In this document: piece by piece, positions 44,576-54,180 of the stretch
How the letters are laid out: every line of letters begins with the position of its first letter
Numbering within the stretch: position 1 is the first letter of the stretch
Origin: Cyclobacteriaceae bacterium
GTDB taxonomy: Bacteria > Bacteroidota > Bacteroidia > Cytophagales > Cyclobacteriaceae
NCBI GenBank assembly: GCA_020832305.1
Contig: JAFIEV010000080.1
Coordinates: 62,001-126,000, forward strand
DNA: 64,000 nt
Direction: 5' to 3'
Made by a program: the position numbers and the translations under genes
Notes under the pieces: generated by a model
What the model saw: only the letters and a program-made list of their open reading frames with translations
The model's database searches: none
Told to the model about the DNA's origin: nothing

Positions 44576-45334
44576 TTATAGTAGCCTTTCCATTGAGTTG
44601 ATCAGGTTTATTATACTTTCCTTGCGTGCCCTGGAGATGCTTATTTTAGACTCGTCTTCCATTATAAGAAAACCTCCGTCATTGCGGATGTACTTTCTTA
44701 TAAATACAGGGTTGATTAAATGCGACTGATGGGTTCTGATAAATTGGTTATTAACCAGAATGCTTTCAACATCTTTTAGTGTTCGGCAGATGAGGTATTG
44801 AGCACCATCCGCAAGAAAAAAGCGGGTGTAATTATTTTCTGCCTGACATCTGATTATGTCCTGAATATTGATCAGTTCAAAGCCATCGGTGGTAGGCAAA
44901 GCAATTTTTTGATGATTAATGTTGCTTTTTGACATAAGCTCCTTAAAAAGCTCTATTTGTTCCCGGCGGATTCCCTGCTTGCGTCTTTCCCATAAATCGA
45001 TGGCTGCGGTGAGATCATCGTAATCGATGGGTTTCAATAAATAATGTATGGCGCTGAATTTGAATGCTTTAATTGCATATTGATCATAGGCCGTGGTGAA
45101 GATAACCTCAAAATCTGTTTTGTCGAGTTTATCGAGCAAGTCAAAGCCGTTCATGCCGGGCATTTCTATATCGAGAAAGAGCAGGTCAAAATCATTATTT
45201 TTGATAAAATGCAAAGCTTCAACCGGTTTATTGAATACCCCGGAAATAAGAATGTCTTTTCTCATGCTCCTGAGTTCGATGCTCAAACTCTCAGTACTGG
45301 GTTTTTCGTCGTCAACTATTACTACTCTGATCAT
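44576..45334 (-). CDS. LytTR-family response regulator
   Basis: From the ATG at 45334 the protein has 252 residues. The 30 bp upstream of it (to 45364) could extend the ORF but would add an unlikely N-terminus. The receiver domain has VVIVDDEKPSTESL, a phosphoacceptor at FLDIEMPGMNGFDLL (Asp 55), FTTAYDQYAIKAFKF and YLLKPIDYDDL. The LytTR DNA-binding domain (about 150-252) shows IIRCQAENNYTRFFLADG and FIRTHQSHLINPVFI. Its start overlaps the end of the histidine kinase gene by 23 bp, indicating translational coupling. Together they form a LytS/AlgZ-type two-component system. Confidence 0.93.
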   Translation of the reverse strand: MIRVVIVDDEKPSTESLSIELRSMRKDILISGVFNKPVEALHFIKNNDFDLLFLDIEMPGMNGFDLLDKLDKTDFEVIFTTAYDQYAIKAFKFSAIHYLLKPIDYDDLTAAIDLWERRKQGIRREQIELFKELMSKSNINHQKIALPTTDGFELINIQDIIRCQAENNYTRFFLADGAQYLICRTLKDVESILVNNQFIRTHQSHLINPVFIRKYIRNDGGFLIMEDESKISISRARKESIINLINSMERLL

Positions 45335-47414
45335 AATGACTGTGTTTATACAAGATTTCAACAACAGTGCCGGGTTCGTCCAGGTGAATGTTTCTGTCCT
45401 TTACATCAAGACTTATGGTCGATCCAAAGTTTTTATTGAACAGTTCAATCCTTTCATGGGTAATTTCCATGCCATATGACCTGGTGTTTATCAGTGAATT
45501 ACCTTTTAATTCGGCAGATTTTTTTCTGCCAATACCATTGTCTTCTATGCAGAAGTGAAATCCTTTATTGGTTTCATTTATTTTCACAAAAACAGTTTTA
45601 TCGTTTCTTTGGCTATGCATAATCCCATGCCAGATGGCATTTTCAACAAAAGGTTGCAGTAATAAAGGAGGCACCTGTATATAATCAAGGTCTATTTCTT
45701 CGTCAATTTCAAGCGCATATTTAAACTCATCTCCAAAACGGCTTTTTTCAAGTTCGAGATACAATGTAAGGGCCTCGAGTTCCTGGCTGAGACTTATGCT
45801 GTTTTCTTTTGAATGATGAAGAATTAATCTGAGTAATTTTGAGAATTTTGACAAATATATAGCTGCTGATTTTTCATCTTTGGTAAGAATGAGATGTTTA
45901 ATGGCATTCATGCAATTGAATAAAAAGTGTGGGTTCATCTGTGCCCTCAGCGCCATCATTTCTGCCTGGGCCAGTTTTCGTTCAAATTCTGTTTTTAATT
46001 GCCACTCTTTTTGCGCCTCCAATTCCCTGGTCTTTTCAAGAATTTCGCGGGTGCGTACAGCAATTTTTTCTTCAAGTTCTTTATTGGCTTTTTCCGTGAT
46101 TTCCTGATTGAACCTCAATTGTTGAATGTAAGCCTCCCTGCTTTGATTTTTTTCATCTTCAGTGATTTTTATTTTATAGCCAAGTGCAAATGCAAAGCAC
46201 AAGGTTTCTGCAAGAATTGAAAGCATAAAAACGATCTGAGAGTTTCTTTGGTTGGCGAAAAATCCTCCAAGCCAATCAAGACCGTTGAAGTACCAGATCA
46301 ATGAAGCAAGCAAAGCGCCAATCAGAAAAAACAGGTTACCGGCAATTAGGTATTTGGTGAGGGGCGATTTTATTCTTAACCCAATTAATACCAAAAAAAT
46401 GGCATTGGCAGGCAGTAATATACTTCGGGTTATAGCAAATAACAAGGTACTTAAATCCAGCCTTTGACTGAAATATAAAAATAAGAAATGAAGAAGTGAA
46501 TAAGTAAATAGTGTATAGGCCAGTATGAGAATTCCTTTGTTGAGCCAGGGATCTTTTTTGTCGATACCCAATAATTCTATGGCAAAGAGACAATAAAAAC
46601 CCAGTGAAACCAACTGAACAGGTTCGTTGATTGAGGCCATAAATAGTGGAAAATGTTCATGTAAATGCCCTGTAAGGGTATAGGGGTACATACGCAATAT
46701 ACTATACCACAACAATCCCATAAGGTATATTGAATAGTAGAGATATATTTTTTGACGGTTTTTAAAATACAGGAATGTGAAAAAGACAAAGGTAAAGCCG
46801 GCAGCTCCCTGAAAAAGTATTTTAATATAGGTGGCCGTTCTCTCGCTTTTGAAAGAGCTCAGTGCGATTTTGTCAAATATGGCTTCATTGAAAAGCAAAA
46901 TGTCTGGCGATGCTTTTTGTTGTCCATGGTTGCTGATACAAAAAAGAAGATAGCCATCTGACTCGGCAGGTACTTTAAGGTATTCGATGATGCTGAAATC
47001 TCTGATTCTTCTATTTTGGGGATTGTTGAAATTTCCTGCAAAAGCAGCATCGACAATTACATTTGAAGTATCGATTAAATAAGCATTGCAATATTGATTG
47101 TTTGCTGTAAAATAATATAAGTTAAGGTCACTTGCCGCATGATTAACTACAGGCAGGATGATCCATACATCATGACCGGCCAGGATTTTAAGATCCCCTG
47201 AAGGTGCAAACTGATCTGTCCAGTTAGATGAGCCGGTAAGTTCTTTAACATTCAGTTTATCTTTACTTTGAAGATATCTCACCCCGTTCAGGGACTGTAT
47301 TGAGGTGACACTGTCAATTTCTGATACATTATTTTTGTCAGATGCATGGGCGGGTGCATCGAAAAGATAAAAAACAAGTAAAAGGCATATTACCAAGCGG
47401 ATAAAAAAGGACAT
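45312..47414 (-). CDS. 7TMR-DISM sensor histidine kinase (LytS/YehU type)
   Basis: From the ATG at 47414 the protein has 700 residues and a signal sequence ending DAPAHA; an upstream ATG at 47456 would prepend 14 residues. A periplasmic sensor domain (7TMR-DISM extracellular, about residues 30-190, with beta strands such as HDVWIILPVVNHAASDLNL) is followed by seven transmembrane helices (about 200-410) and a coiled coil (about 420-490). The His_kinase domain has MALRAQMNPHFLFNCMNAIKHLI (phospho-acceptor His) and VPPLLLQPFVENAIWHGI and EDNGIGRKKS for ATP. It is the partner of the LytTR regulator just downstream. The signal sensed is unknown. Confidence 0.93.
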   Translation of the reverse strand: MSFFIRLVICLLLVFYLFDAPAHASDKNNVSEIDSVTSIQSLNGVRYLQSKDKLNVKELTGSSNWTDQFAPSGDLKILAGHDVWIILPVVNHAASDLNLYYFTANNQYCNAYLIDTSNVIVDAAFAGNFNNPQNRRIRDFSIIEYLKVPAESDGYLLFCISNHGQQKASPDILLFNEAIFDKIALSSFKSERTATYIKILFQGAAGFTFVFFTFLYFKNRQKIYLYYSIYLMGLLWYSILRMYPYTLTGHLHEHFPLFMASINEPVQLVSLGFYCLFAIELLGIDKKDPWLNKGILILAYTLFTYSLLHFLFLYFSQRLDLSTLLFAITRSILLPANAIFLVLIGLRIKSPLTKYLIAGNLFFLIGALLASLIWYFNGLDWLGGFFANQRNSQIVFMLSILAETLCFAFALGYKIKITEDEKNQSREAYIQQLRFNQEITEKANKELEEKIAVRTREILEKTRELEAQKEWQLKTEFERKLAQAEMMALRAQMNPHFLFNCMNAIKHLILTKDEKSAAIYLSKFSKLLRLILHHSKENSISLSQELEALTLYLELEKSRFGDEFKYALEIDEEIDLDYIQVPPLLLQPFVENAIWHGIMHSQRNDKTVFVKINETNKGFHFCIEDNGIGRKKSAELKGNSLINTRSYGMEITHERIELFNKNFGSTISLDVKDRNIHLDEPGTVVEILYKHSHYDQSSNS

Positions 47415-47524
47415 AAATCCCCGGATTATGTTATGCGATATCTGAAATAACAACAAACAGAATCTCAGCTATGCAATTAAATTATAAACTCCATTCGCAT
47501 TAGAATCATGAATATATTGAAGAC

Positions 47525-47555
47525 AAGCAGTGAAACCAAATAGATTTCACTGCTT
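47525..47555. terminator. hairpin between lipoprotein and kinase genes, terminator-like
   Basis: AAGCAGTGAAA / TTTCACTGCTT is a perfect 11-bp stem with a 9-nt loop. A T-run follows on the plus strand, while on the minus strand, the direction of both flanking genes, the downstream sequence (GTCTTC) is a poor U-tract. It may still slow or end transcription of the lipoprotein gene. Confidence 0.45.
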
Positions 47556-47602
47556 TTTCCGGTTTGTTGTGGTTTTGGTTTAATGAGTGCCGGAGTCTTT
47601 TA

Positions 47603-49051
47603 TTAATTGATCATGCCATTTTCTACATTGGAGAGGTTAATGTTTTCTCCTTTTTCCAATTCATTGGTGCCAAAAGTGCCAAATGCATAGCCGTTAATAT
47701 CTATGAAATCGGCGTGGTCAATATTTAACCTGCTGTTTCTCACGCCTATGGCAGCCCTCGGCACACCACCAGACAGAGATGCAGAACCGGCACCCCGTAT
47801 TATTACATGGTCCATTGCATTGTTGTTCATTGAAGCGTTTAGCAAAATGCCCTGCCAGAATCCTTTGATTTCATCAATACCTTCAATAACAATTTTATCA
47901 TCGCTTGTGCCTTTAAAGCTTATTCTTCCATCACTATCCACTACCATCCGCTCGTTTGCGGCAAATTGAAGATGTACGCCGGGCTCCAGGTTCAGGTGGG
48001 TTTGCGTTCTTACAAAAGCAGTCCCCATTGAATAAGGTACGTTGAGCTTTTCCCAGGTGATTTCACTACCATTGTTTATTATTGATGATCTTCCTTGTGT
48101 ATCAATGTAAGCGCGTTGGTTTTGTGAATAATCAGATTCTGCATCCAGCAGGTGAAAGTAGTTGGCATGTGTAGCGACAGGTGCCTGATTATTGATATAC
48201 ACATTGTTTTTGTGGGTGAGATTGAGGTCGGGGTTGGTAGAAATACCGAGGTTTAATCCCATGGCTGAGGAGTTTTCTATGATGGAGTTTTCCAGATGCA
48301 ACCGCCCACCCGATCTGAAACTCACGAGGCCTGCGTCATTGCCGGTACCTCTGCCACCGTCGCTGATATGGGTGTAGATTAACTTATTGTTGCCACTTCC
48401 TGAGGCAATGCGAATGCCATCCCAGTAACCGGGTAAGGGTTCTGCGCCTCTAAAGACAATCATCTCATCGGCAGTTCCCTCTGCTTCAAGACTCGAATTA
48501 CTTTCCACCAGAATCCAGTTATTCTCCCTGATTTCAATTATAACACCAGGTAATATTTTAATATTGGAATTTCGCAATGACACCGAGCCTGTTACTATGT
48601 AATCCGGCATATCGTCTGGCGTGGTTTTGCCCCATTCTGCATCTACTGAATTGATAACGCCACTTAAAAAAATGGATTGGGGCTCTGCTGTAACGGTAGT
48701 GCTGGCTGTTTTTACCTCAAATTCTGTGCTTGCAGTAAGTTGAACCACATAATCACCCCAGGTGTCAGGCACAAACCTTGCTACCGGCTGATCGGCCATC
48801 TCGATTTCTGCCTGGCTCGATGGAGGTTTACTGGTAAATTCCCATGTATAGCTAATGGGGTTTCCATCAAGGTCTTCGGTATCGCTGCCGTCTAACACCA
48901 CATTATCCAGTACCAGCGCTGAAATATCTGGTCCTGCGCTGACAAACAATGTATCGGTTCTCAGGTCATCGTTATCTTCGCATGACCATAAAAAGGGGGT
49001 CATTAGGGTTATCAGAAATGCAATTTTGTTTCTTGTGTTTTTTATTGGCAT
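47603..49051 (-). CDS. PKD-like / parallel beta-helix lipoprotein
   Basis: From the ATG at 49051 the protein has 482 residues and a lipoprotein signal ending FLWSC (Cys 24). The region after it (about 30-125) resembles a PKD or Ig-like beta-sandwich, with LDGSDTEDLDGNPISYTWEFTSKP and YVVQLTAS. Residues ~135-470 are repetitive beta strands of parallel beta-helix type with short motifs such as IEIRENNWILVES, LIYTHISDGGRG, LHLENSIIENSSAMGL, NNAMDHVIIRGAG and SRLNIDHADFIDINGYAF. It is likely on the cell surface. Binding partner or enzymatic activity is not apparent. An earlier ATG at 49099 would ruin the signal. Confidence 0.85.
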   Translation of the reverse strand: MPIKNTRNKIAFLITLMTPFLWSCEDNDDLRTDTLFVSAGPDISALVLDNVVLDGSDTEDLDGNPISYTWEFTSKPPSSQAEIEMADQPVARFVPDTWGDYVVQLTASTEFEVKTASTTVTAEPQSIFLSGVINSVDAEWGKTTPDDMPDYIVTGSVSLRNSNIKILPGVIIEIRENNWILVESNSSLEAEGTADEMIVFRGAEPLPGYWDGIRIASGSGNNKLIYTHISDGGRGTGNDAGLVSFRSGGRLHLENSIIENSSAMGLNLGISTNPDLNLTHKNNVYINNQAPVATHANYFHLLDAESDYSQNQRAYIDTQGRSSIINNGSEITWEKLNVPYSMGTAFVRTQTHLNLEPGVHLQFAANERMVVDSDGRISFKGTSDDKIVIEGIDEIKGFWQGILLNASMNNNAMDHVIIRGAGSASLSGGVPRAAIGVRNSRLNIDHADFIDINGYAFGTFGTNELEKGENINLSNVENGMIN

Positions 49052-49244
49052 AGCTAAATATTTTTTATTGATTGATAATACCACGTCAAAGGTGGGCACT
49101 ACCAGTTTGAAAAAAAATACAGAGCTATTATTGGGCAGGGGGCATTGAGTAATTACTCAGAAAGAATGAGAATTTGCCCGTATTGTATGCAGGTAATAAA
49201 TTATCCTTATAAAGAAACCTGGGTTAAAGCTAATGTAGAATTAT

Positions 49245-49691
49245 TTATTTGGTAAAGCTTTTCCAGTCGTCAAAACGCAATGAAATCCTTTCAATCATTT
49301 TATCATAATTGGGCCATATGTCTTCTACATGGTAAATAGAAGGAATGTTTTTTACCAGTACATTATGATAATCACTACGGTATAAACCTCCCGCATAATA
49401 GTAAGAAGTAAACATATTTCCCTGGGCGCTGAATAATTCATAGGAAAGTGAGCCATCCCAGATTTCTGCCAAAACGGTACAACTTAATTCCCGGTTTTTA
49501 AACCTGAAAATTTCTGTAGAAGCCTCTTCTTCAAAATAATCTGAATATAAGTGACGGTCTATTATCCATCCAAGATATATGCCGATGTGTAAATAAGCTC
49601 TTTCAATAGGAAGAGAAGCAGGATAATCACCCAAAAAATGGTTTTTGGCCAAATCGTATATTTTGTCTTGTTTTTTTTCTGCTATTGCCAT
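49245..49691 (-). CDS. hypothetical cytoplasmic protein, 148 residues
   Basis: No named family is recognised. The protein starts MAIAEKKQDKIYDLAKNHFL and contains PIERAYLHIGIYLGWIIDRHLYS (residues ~25-47) and a C-terminal PNYDKMIERISLRFDDWKSFTK. The AYLHIGIYLGWIIDRHL segment resembles a domain seen in small predicted immunity or accessory proteins, but I would not rely on this. No signal peptide or membrane span. It stands alone with a -7 promoter element 28-35 nt upstream. Confidence 0.68.
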   Translation of the reverse strand: MAIAEKKQDKIYDLAKNHFLGDYPASLPIERAYLHIGIYLGWIIDRHLYSDYFEEEASTEIFRFKNRELSCTVLAEIWDGSLSYELFSAQGNMFTSYYYAGGLYRSDYHNVLVKNIPSIYHVEDIWPNYDKMIERISLRFDDWKSFTK

Positions 49692-49718
49692 AACAATTTT
49701 TCAGTTTTCATTATTTTA

Positions 49719-49726
49719 CAAATGTA
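49719..49726 (-). promoter_or_regulatory. possible -7 element for the 148-residue gene
   Basis: On the minus strand TACATTTG matches TAnnTTTG, giving a start about 20 nt before the ATG at 49691. No -33 TTTG is evident. Confidence 0.4.
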
Positions 49727-49825
49727 CATGTCATAGCTATGAAAATACTTTTAAAAAACCCCAAAAAATTACAGACACAATATTTTAGGTGTCTAAGGTG
49801 AGTAATGAGACAGATACAGAAAATC

Positions 49826-51058
49826 TCAGTGAAAAAACATATAACTGATTAAAATAGCAGCAATGATGCCAACCAGGTCTGCAAAAAGGCCACATATTAC
49901 GGCATATCTTGTGCTCTTTATATTCACAGCACCGAAATAAACGGCCAAAACATACAGGGTGGTTTCTGTAGAACCCTGCATTACGCAGGCTACACGGCCG
50001 GGAAAAGAATCCGGTCCATAGGTATTCATGGTTTCCAGCATCATTGCCCTTGCACCGCTGCCACTGAGGGGCTTCATCATGGCAGTGGGTAGCGCACTCA
50101 CAAAATCTGTGTCCATACCCATGCTTGCAAATGCCCATGCCAATCCTTCTATCAAATAATGCATTGCGCCTGATGCCCTGAATACGCCAATGGCTACCAG
50201 CATGGCTACCAGGTAGGGTATGATTTTAATAGCCACTGAAAAGCCTTCTTTAGCGCCTTCAATAAATGATTCATAAACATTTATTTTTTTTACAAGCCCC
50301 ATTGTAACAAAAAGCACAATCAGCCCAAATAATAAGGAGTGGCTGGTAAGTGAAGAAATTTTTGTTACTTTTTCCTGTTCCATGCCTGAAAACCAGTACA
50401 TCAAACCTCCGATTATCAGACTTATTGAAATAAGGTAAATCAAAATGACCCTGTCGAATAAATTAATTTTTTGATAGGCAGAAACAATGAGCAAACCTGC
50501 CATGGTTGAAAAAAAAGTAGCCAGTAATATAGGCATAAAAATATCTGCGGGATCGGCTGCACCCATTTGAGCCCTGTACACCATAACATTGATGGGAAAA
50601 ATGGTCAAGCCACTGGTATTTAGCACCAGAAACATAATTTGCGCATTGGAAGCACGGCTTTTATCGGGATTAAGTTCCTGCATGCCTTCCATGGCTTTAA
50701 GCCCCAGGGGCGTGGCAGCATTGTCAAGTCCCATAATATTGGCGGAAATGTTGAGAAGTATGGGGCCCAGAACCGGGTGATTTTTTGGTATTCCCGGAAA
50801 TAATCGCTGGAAAAATGGCCCAAAAATCTTTATCATACTTTTTATGATCCCGGCATTTTCACCGATTTTCACTATACCGAGCCAAAATGCCAAAACGCCT
50901 GTAAGGCCTAAGGATATTTCAAAACCCAGCTTGGAACTGTCTATGGTTGAATTGAAAAGGGCAGAAAAAGTTTCCTGGTCACCGGCAAATAATAGCTTTA
51001 TTACGGCTGCCACAAAGGCAATTAAAAAAAAAGCAACCCAAATGTAGTTCAAGACCAT
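49826..51058 (-). CDS. SpmA-SpmB-like fused membrane protein (Gate/nucleoside-recognition domains)
   Basis: This 410-residue protein contains about 10-12 hydrophobic helices in two halves. The first half (SpmA-like) has LGLTGVLAFWLGIVKIGENAGI and PILLNISANIMGLDNAATPLGLKAMEGMQELN. The second (SpmB-like) has FIEGAKEGFSVAIKIIPYLVAMLVAIGVFRASG and PLSGSGARAMMLETMNTYGPDSFPG, followed by CVMQGSTETTLYVLAVYFGAV. These are the nucleoside-recognition (Gate) domains of spore maturation proteins A and B, here joined in one chain. In non-spore-formers their role is unclear; a small-molecule transport function is possible. It is preceded on the same strand by a small membrane gene 27 bp upstream. Confidence 0.88.
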   Translation of the reverse strand: MVLNYIWVAFFLIAFVAAVIKLLFAGDQETFSALFNSTIDSSKLGFEISLGLTGVLAFWLGIVKIGENAGIIKSMIKIFGPFFQRLFPGIPKNHPVLGPILLNISANIMGLDNAATPLGLKAMEGMQELNPDKSRASNAQIMFLVLNTSGLTIFPINVMVYRAQMGAADPADIFMPILLATFFSTMAGLLIVSAYQKINLFDRVILIYLISISLIIGGLMYWFSGMEQEKVTKISSLTSHSLLFGLIVLFVTMGLVKKINVYESFIEGAKEGFSVAIKIIPYLVAMLVAIGVFRASGAMHYLIEGLAWAFASMGMDTDFVSALPTAMMKPLSGSGARAMMLETMNTYGPDSFPGRVACVMQGSTETTLYVLAVYFGAVNIKSTRYAVICGLFADLVGIIAAILISYMFFH

Positions 51059-51085
51059 AGTTTCAATATTGTAATTTAGTATTAT

Positions 51086-51457
51086 CTATAAATAATAATA
51101 GCTTTTGCGTTTTCTGAAAATATCACGAAAAAGTTTGCCGCATAAAGCAGAGAAACCGCCTAACAAACCACCTGAAATACAGGTAAATACGAAAATAAGC
51201 CAGGTGTGTGATAGCCCAAAAAGTCCGGCGACACGCTGGCTTAAAATTGCCTCATTTTTTTGATCTATATACAAGGCCAAAAAAAGCCATAAGGCCCCGA
51301 CCCCGATAAAACCTGCAATAAAAGTGACTTTTCCTGAATTTCCGTCTGGCAAAAAGGAAATAGCAAAAACCAAAGGCACAAATAGCCACCAGGGCTCAAA
51401 AAATCCTGCGAGGTAAGTAGCAAGGGCAATAAAAAAAGTCGTAATTATCAATCTCAT
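51086..51457 (-). CDS. small membrane protein, 123 residues
   Basis: From the ATG at 51457 (two residues after an earlier ATG) the protein has 123 residues with four hydrophobic helices: IITTFFIALATYLAGFF, WWLFVPLVFAISFL, VTFIAGFIGVGALWLFLALYI and a C-terminal IFVFTCISGGLLGGFSALCGKLF. A basic tail FRKRKSYYYL follows. It is not recognised as a named family. It lies 27 bp upstream of the SpmAB-like gene and is probably co-transcribed with it. Confidence 0.75.
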   Translation of the reverse strand: MRLIITTFFIALATYLAGFFEPWWLFVPLVFAISFLPDGNSGKVTFIAGFIGVGALWLFLALYIDQKNEAILSQRVAGLFGLSHTWLIFVFTCISGGLLGGFSALCGKLFRDIFRKRKSYYYL

Positions 51458-51556
51458 AATCAAATTCTGTTTAATTTACCAAAAGGCAATTTTACCTTAA
51501 AGTATTTTGGGCTACAACCGAAACCATTACAGGCATTTCAAAATGTACTGACCGCG

Positions 51557-53989
51557 TTAATGATCTAAAATTTGCATCCCGGGTGTATACAAGCGGCTTG
51601 TATATTTAATTTTATCGCTTTTGTCTTTTTTGTCTTTCATAAAGAGGATTTCAATATACTGCCCATTTTCCCACATTTTTATAAAATTATTATAGTATTT
51701 ACTTCCGGGATTCCCTGATTGCCCGCCAGGGTAATTTGACCATGCTTTTACACCATTTCCTTCAAAGGCAACAATAAGCCGCTGTGAAGGTCCGTGCCGG
51801 GCAGTAATTGCATTAATAGCATCGCCAGAACCCCCTATGGAGAGCTTGGTAAAGCTAAATGCTTCAATTCCTGCCATATGCATAATACTTGTGTTTTTAT
51901 AAGCATCCCATCTCAGGTCGCCCCCTTGTGTCTTTTCTGCATCTTCAATTTTTTTTAAACTTTCATCAAACGCCATATGCAGAATTTCAGTAAATTTCTT
52001 CACCTCAAATCCCATCTCACGCAATTCACCGAGGCGATCCAATAACAGGTAGCTTTGGAATGCCGTAGGTTTTCGAAGGGGCACTTGATGCTCATCAAGG
52101 CTTGCCCATAATACACCATAGAACGATTCCCACAAAAGTTCAAAATACACCGGTTCCGGTATATCTGCTTCATATTGATAATCCCATTTTTTCAAACCTT
52201 CAACAATGTATCTTTTATCCAACGGAATTTTATCAATTTCCAGGCTATCAAGCATGATCGGTAGAAATTCAGCCGCTTTAATACTGTAATTATCCAACTG
52301 GAGGTTTTGCATATCTTGAGGCGTGATGTTTTGCATATCCCTCAGTAAATGATTGATCCTGCGGTTGCGGTAATATTCAAAAAAGTCGTTGTACAAATAA
52401 TATGGATAGTTTTCATCCGTCTGATGTTGGTTGGCAGAACTTATAAAAGCCTGGTCGGGGTTAAAGATCTGCGGATTGTGTTCAAAAGGGATGTAACTGA
52501 TCCATTCGGCGCCGGGTAAGGAACCATCAATAAGAAATTTTCCCTGATTTTTTCTTCGCAGTGGGATGTTTCCCTGGCAATGCAGGGCAATATCTCCACT
52601 TGCAGATGCAAAAACAATGTTCTGGGGAGGTGTGGAAAAGTCCTGAATGGCATCCCGGAAATCAGTATAATTTCTTGCTTTCAGGAGTTTTTTAAAGGTT
52701 ATGCCTTCGTAGCTTAGCTTGTGGGCTATCCATTGCATGGAAGAATAGCTCTTTTTGGTACGGCTTTCGAAGCTGTCATCAAAAACTACCGGCCCATAAT
52801 GTGAATAATATACGGTGTCGTAAAAAGTTTCACCATTTCGCACCTTAATTTCTTCAACAACCGCTTGCAGTTTCATCCATTTGCCATCGTAGAGATATTC
52901 TGTTTTATTTTGATCATTGAGGGTAAGTGCATACCAATCGACCAGATCCCGGGGGCTATTGGTAAAACCCCATGCTATGGAATCATTAAAGCCTGTGATT
53001 ATTAACGGAGTTCCTGGCAGATTATGTCCGAATGTATTTATACCTGGCGCTTGCAATTGCATCTGATACCAAATTGCGGGCAGATTCAGTCCTAAATGCA
53101 TATCATTGGCCAAAATGGGCTTCCCGCTTTGTGTTTTAGCACCCGAAACGACCCAGTTATTGCTGCCAAGTCCAGGGCTGGGCCGCTTATAAAGTCTTGA
53201 ATTATTGCCTTCTAAGTAATGATGTTGAAAAGGCTCTGTTGAAGAAGGTGTCTGAAACTTCCAGGATGTACCAACAGGAATTACAGGATCTATGTCATCT
53301 TCCCTATCGGGAAAGAGAAAGTTAAATAATTCCATACCGTAAATACTTGCGAAATTGGTATTCTCAAGGTCGCTCTCCCCAAGGGTAAGTAATGCCGACA
53401 TATTTTTCGCAACCAGTATGGTTTTTAAAGGACTCCAGCTTTCTGGTTTATAGTCGAGGAGCTTATATTCAATGGGCAAATCTTTTTCTTTCAGGTTATT
53501 GATAAATTCGTTTACACCGAGGGTATAAGAATTGAGCATTGGCGCTAATTCAGGATGTTGAAGCCATTCCTTTTCCATATCCATTGCAGACTGTAAAATA
53601 CCCATTCTTCTTTGCATCCTGTCGTGCCGCAGGGTATTGGTACCAATTATTTCACTTAATCTCCCGGCGGCATTCATCGCCTGAATTTCCATTTGCCACA
53701 AACGATGCTTCGCATTCAGGTATCCAACTGTATAAAAAAGGTCATGCTCGTTTTGCGCAAAAACATGGGGTATGAGATGTTCGTCATAATAAATATCCAC
53801 GATTTCACTGATTCCATTCAAGGCAATGCTTGCGGGGATTTCATCGAGATTATTGACTGCATTTTGCCAGAATCCATAAAAAGGGCTAAAAAATTTTCCG
53901 ATAGGGGGTAATGGACCTGCTTTTTGGTCAGACAGGAACAAAAGCCCAGAAAGTACAAAAAAAGTAAAGGTAAATCTTGCTACCTTCAT
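51557..53989 (-). CDS. penicillin acylase family protein (Ntn hydrolase)
   Basis: This 810-residue protein has a signal-like N-terminus (residues 1-22). The Ntn-hydrolase features are present: an alpha-chain region with IVDIYYDEHLIPHVFAQNEHDLFYTVGYLNAKHRLWQME, then a linker and the autoprocessing site LGSNNWVVSGAKT (Gly 275-Ser 276, with Ser as the new N-terminal nucleophile). PILANDMHLGLNLPAIWYQM, GFNDSIAWGFTNS and the C-terminal ARHGPSQRLIVAFEGN complete the pattern. Periplasmic members cleave amide bonds of penicillins, cephalosporins or acyl-homoserine lactones. The natural substrate here is unknown. A 93-bp gap separates it from the downstream small membrane gene. Confidence 0.93.
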   Translation of the reverse strand: MKVARFTFTFFVLSGLLFLSDQKAGPLPPIGKFFSPFYGFWQNAVNNLDEIPASIALNGISEIVDIYYDEHLIPHVFAQNEHDLFYTVGYLNAKHRLWQMEIQAMNAAGRLSEIIGTNTLRHDRMQRRMGILQSAMDMEKEWLQHPELAPMLNSYTLGVNEFINNLKEKDLPIEYKLLDYKPESWSPLKTILVAKNMSALLTLGESDLENTNFASIYGMELFNFLFPDREDDIDPVIPVGTSWKFQTPSSTEPFQHHYLEGNNSRLYKRPSPGLGSNNWVVSGAKTQSGKPILANDMHLGLNLPAIWYQMQLQAPGINTFGHNLPGTPLIITGFNDSIAWGFTNSPRDLVDWYALTLNDQNKTEYLYDGKWMKLQAVVEEIKVRNGETFYDTVYYSHYGPVVFDDSFESRTKKSYSSMQWIAHKLSYEGITFKKLLKARNYTDFRDAIQDFSTPPQNIVFASASGDIALHCQGNIPLRRKNQGKFLIDGSLPGAEWISYIPFEHNPQIFNPDQAFISSANQHQTDENYPYYLYNDFFEYYRNRRINHLLRDMQNITPQDMQNLQLDNYSIKAAEFLPIMLDSLEIDKIPLDKRYIVEGLKKWDYQYEADIPEPVYFELLWESFYGVLWASLDEHQVPLRKPTAFQSYLLLDRLGELREMGFEVKKFTEILHMAFDESLKKIEDAEKTQGGDLRWDAYKNTSIMHMAGIEAFSFTKLSIGGSGDAINAITARHGPSQRLIVAFEGNGVKAWSNYPGGQSGNPGSKYYNNFIKMWENGQYIEILFMKDKKDKSDKIKYTSRLYTPGMQILDH

Positions 53990-54127
53990 ATTTTATAAGA
54001 TTTGCTGACAGGATAGTGAAAACGTCAACAAAAAAGCTTAAAAGTTTGAATTTTGCAAAAAAGCCAGTACTTATCAGGGAAAAGAATGGAAAATGGCGTG
54101 GGGGTAATATGCTGATTTAAAGACAGT

Positions 54128-54171
54128 ATTTTAAAACAAGGTTTTGATCAGCTCTAAAGAGAACCAAAACC
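54128..54171. repeat. inverted repeat GGTTTTG/CAAAACC with related direct repeat
   Basis: GGTTTTG (54140-54146) and CAAAACC (54165-54171) form a 7-bp inverted repeat. The segment ATTTTAAAACAAGGTTTTGAT (54128-54148) resembles ATTTTAAGACAA...GGTTTT...GAT at 54233-54261 when small gaps are allowed. This points to a duplicated, partly decayed repeat in this spacer. Confidence 0.4.
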
Positions 54172-54180
54172 CATCTAATG

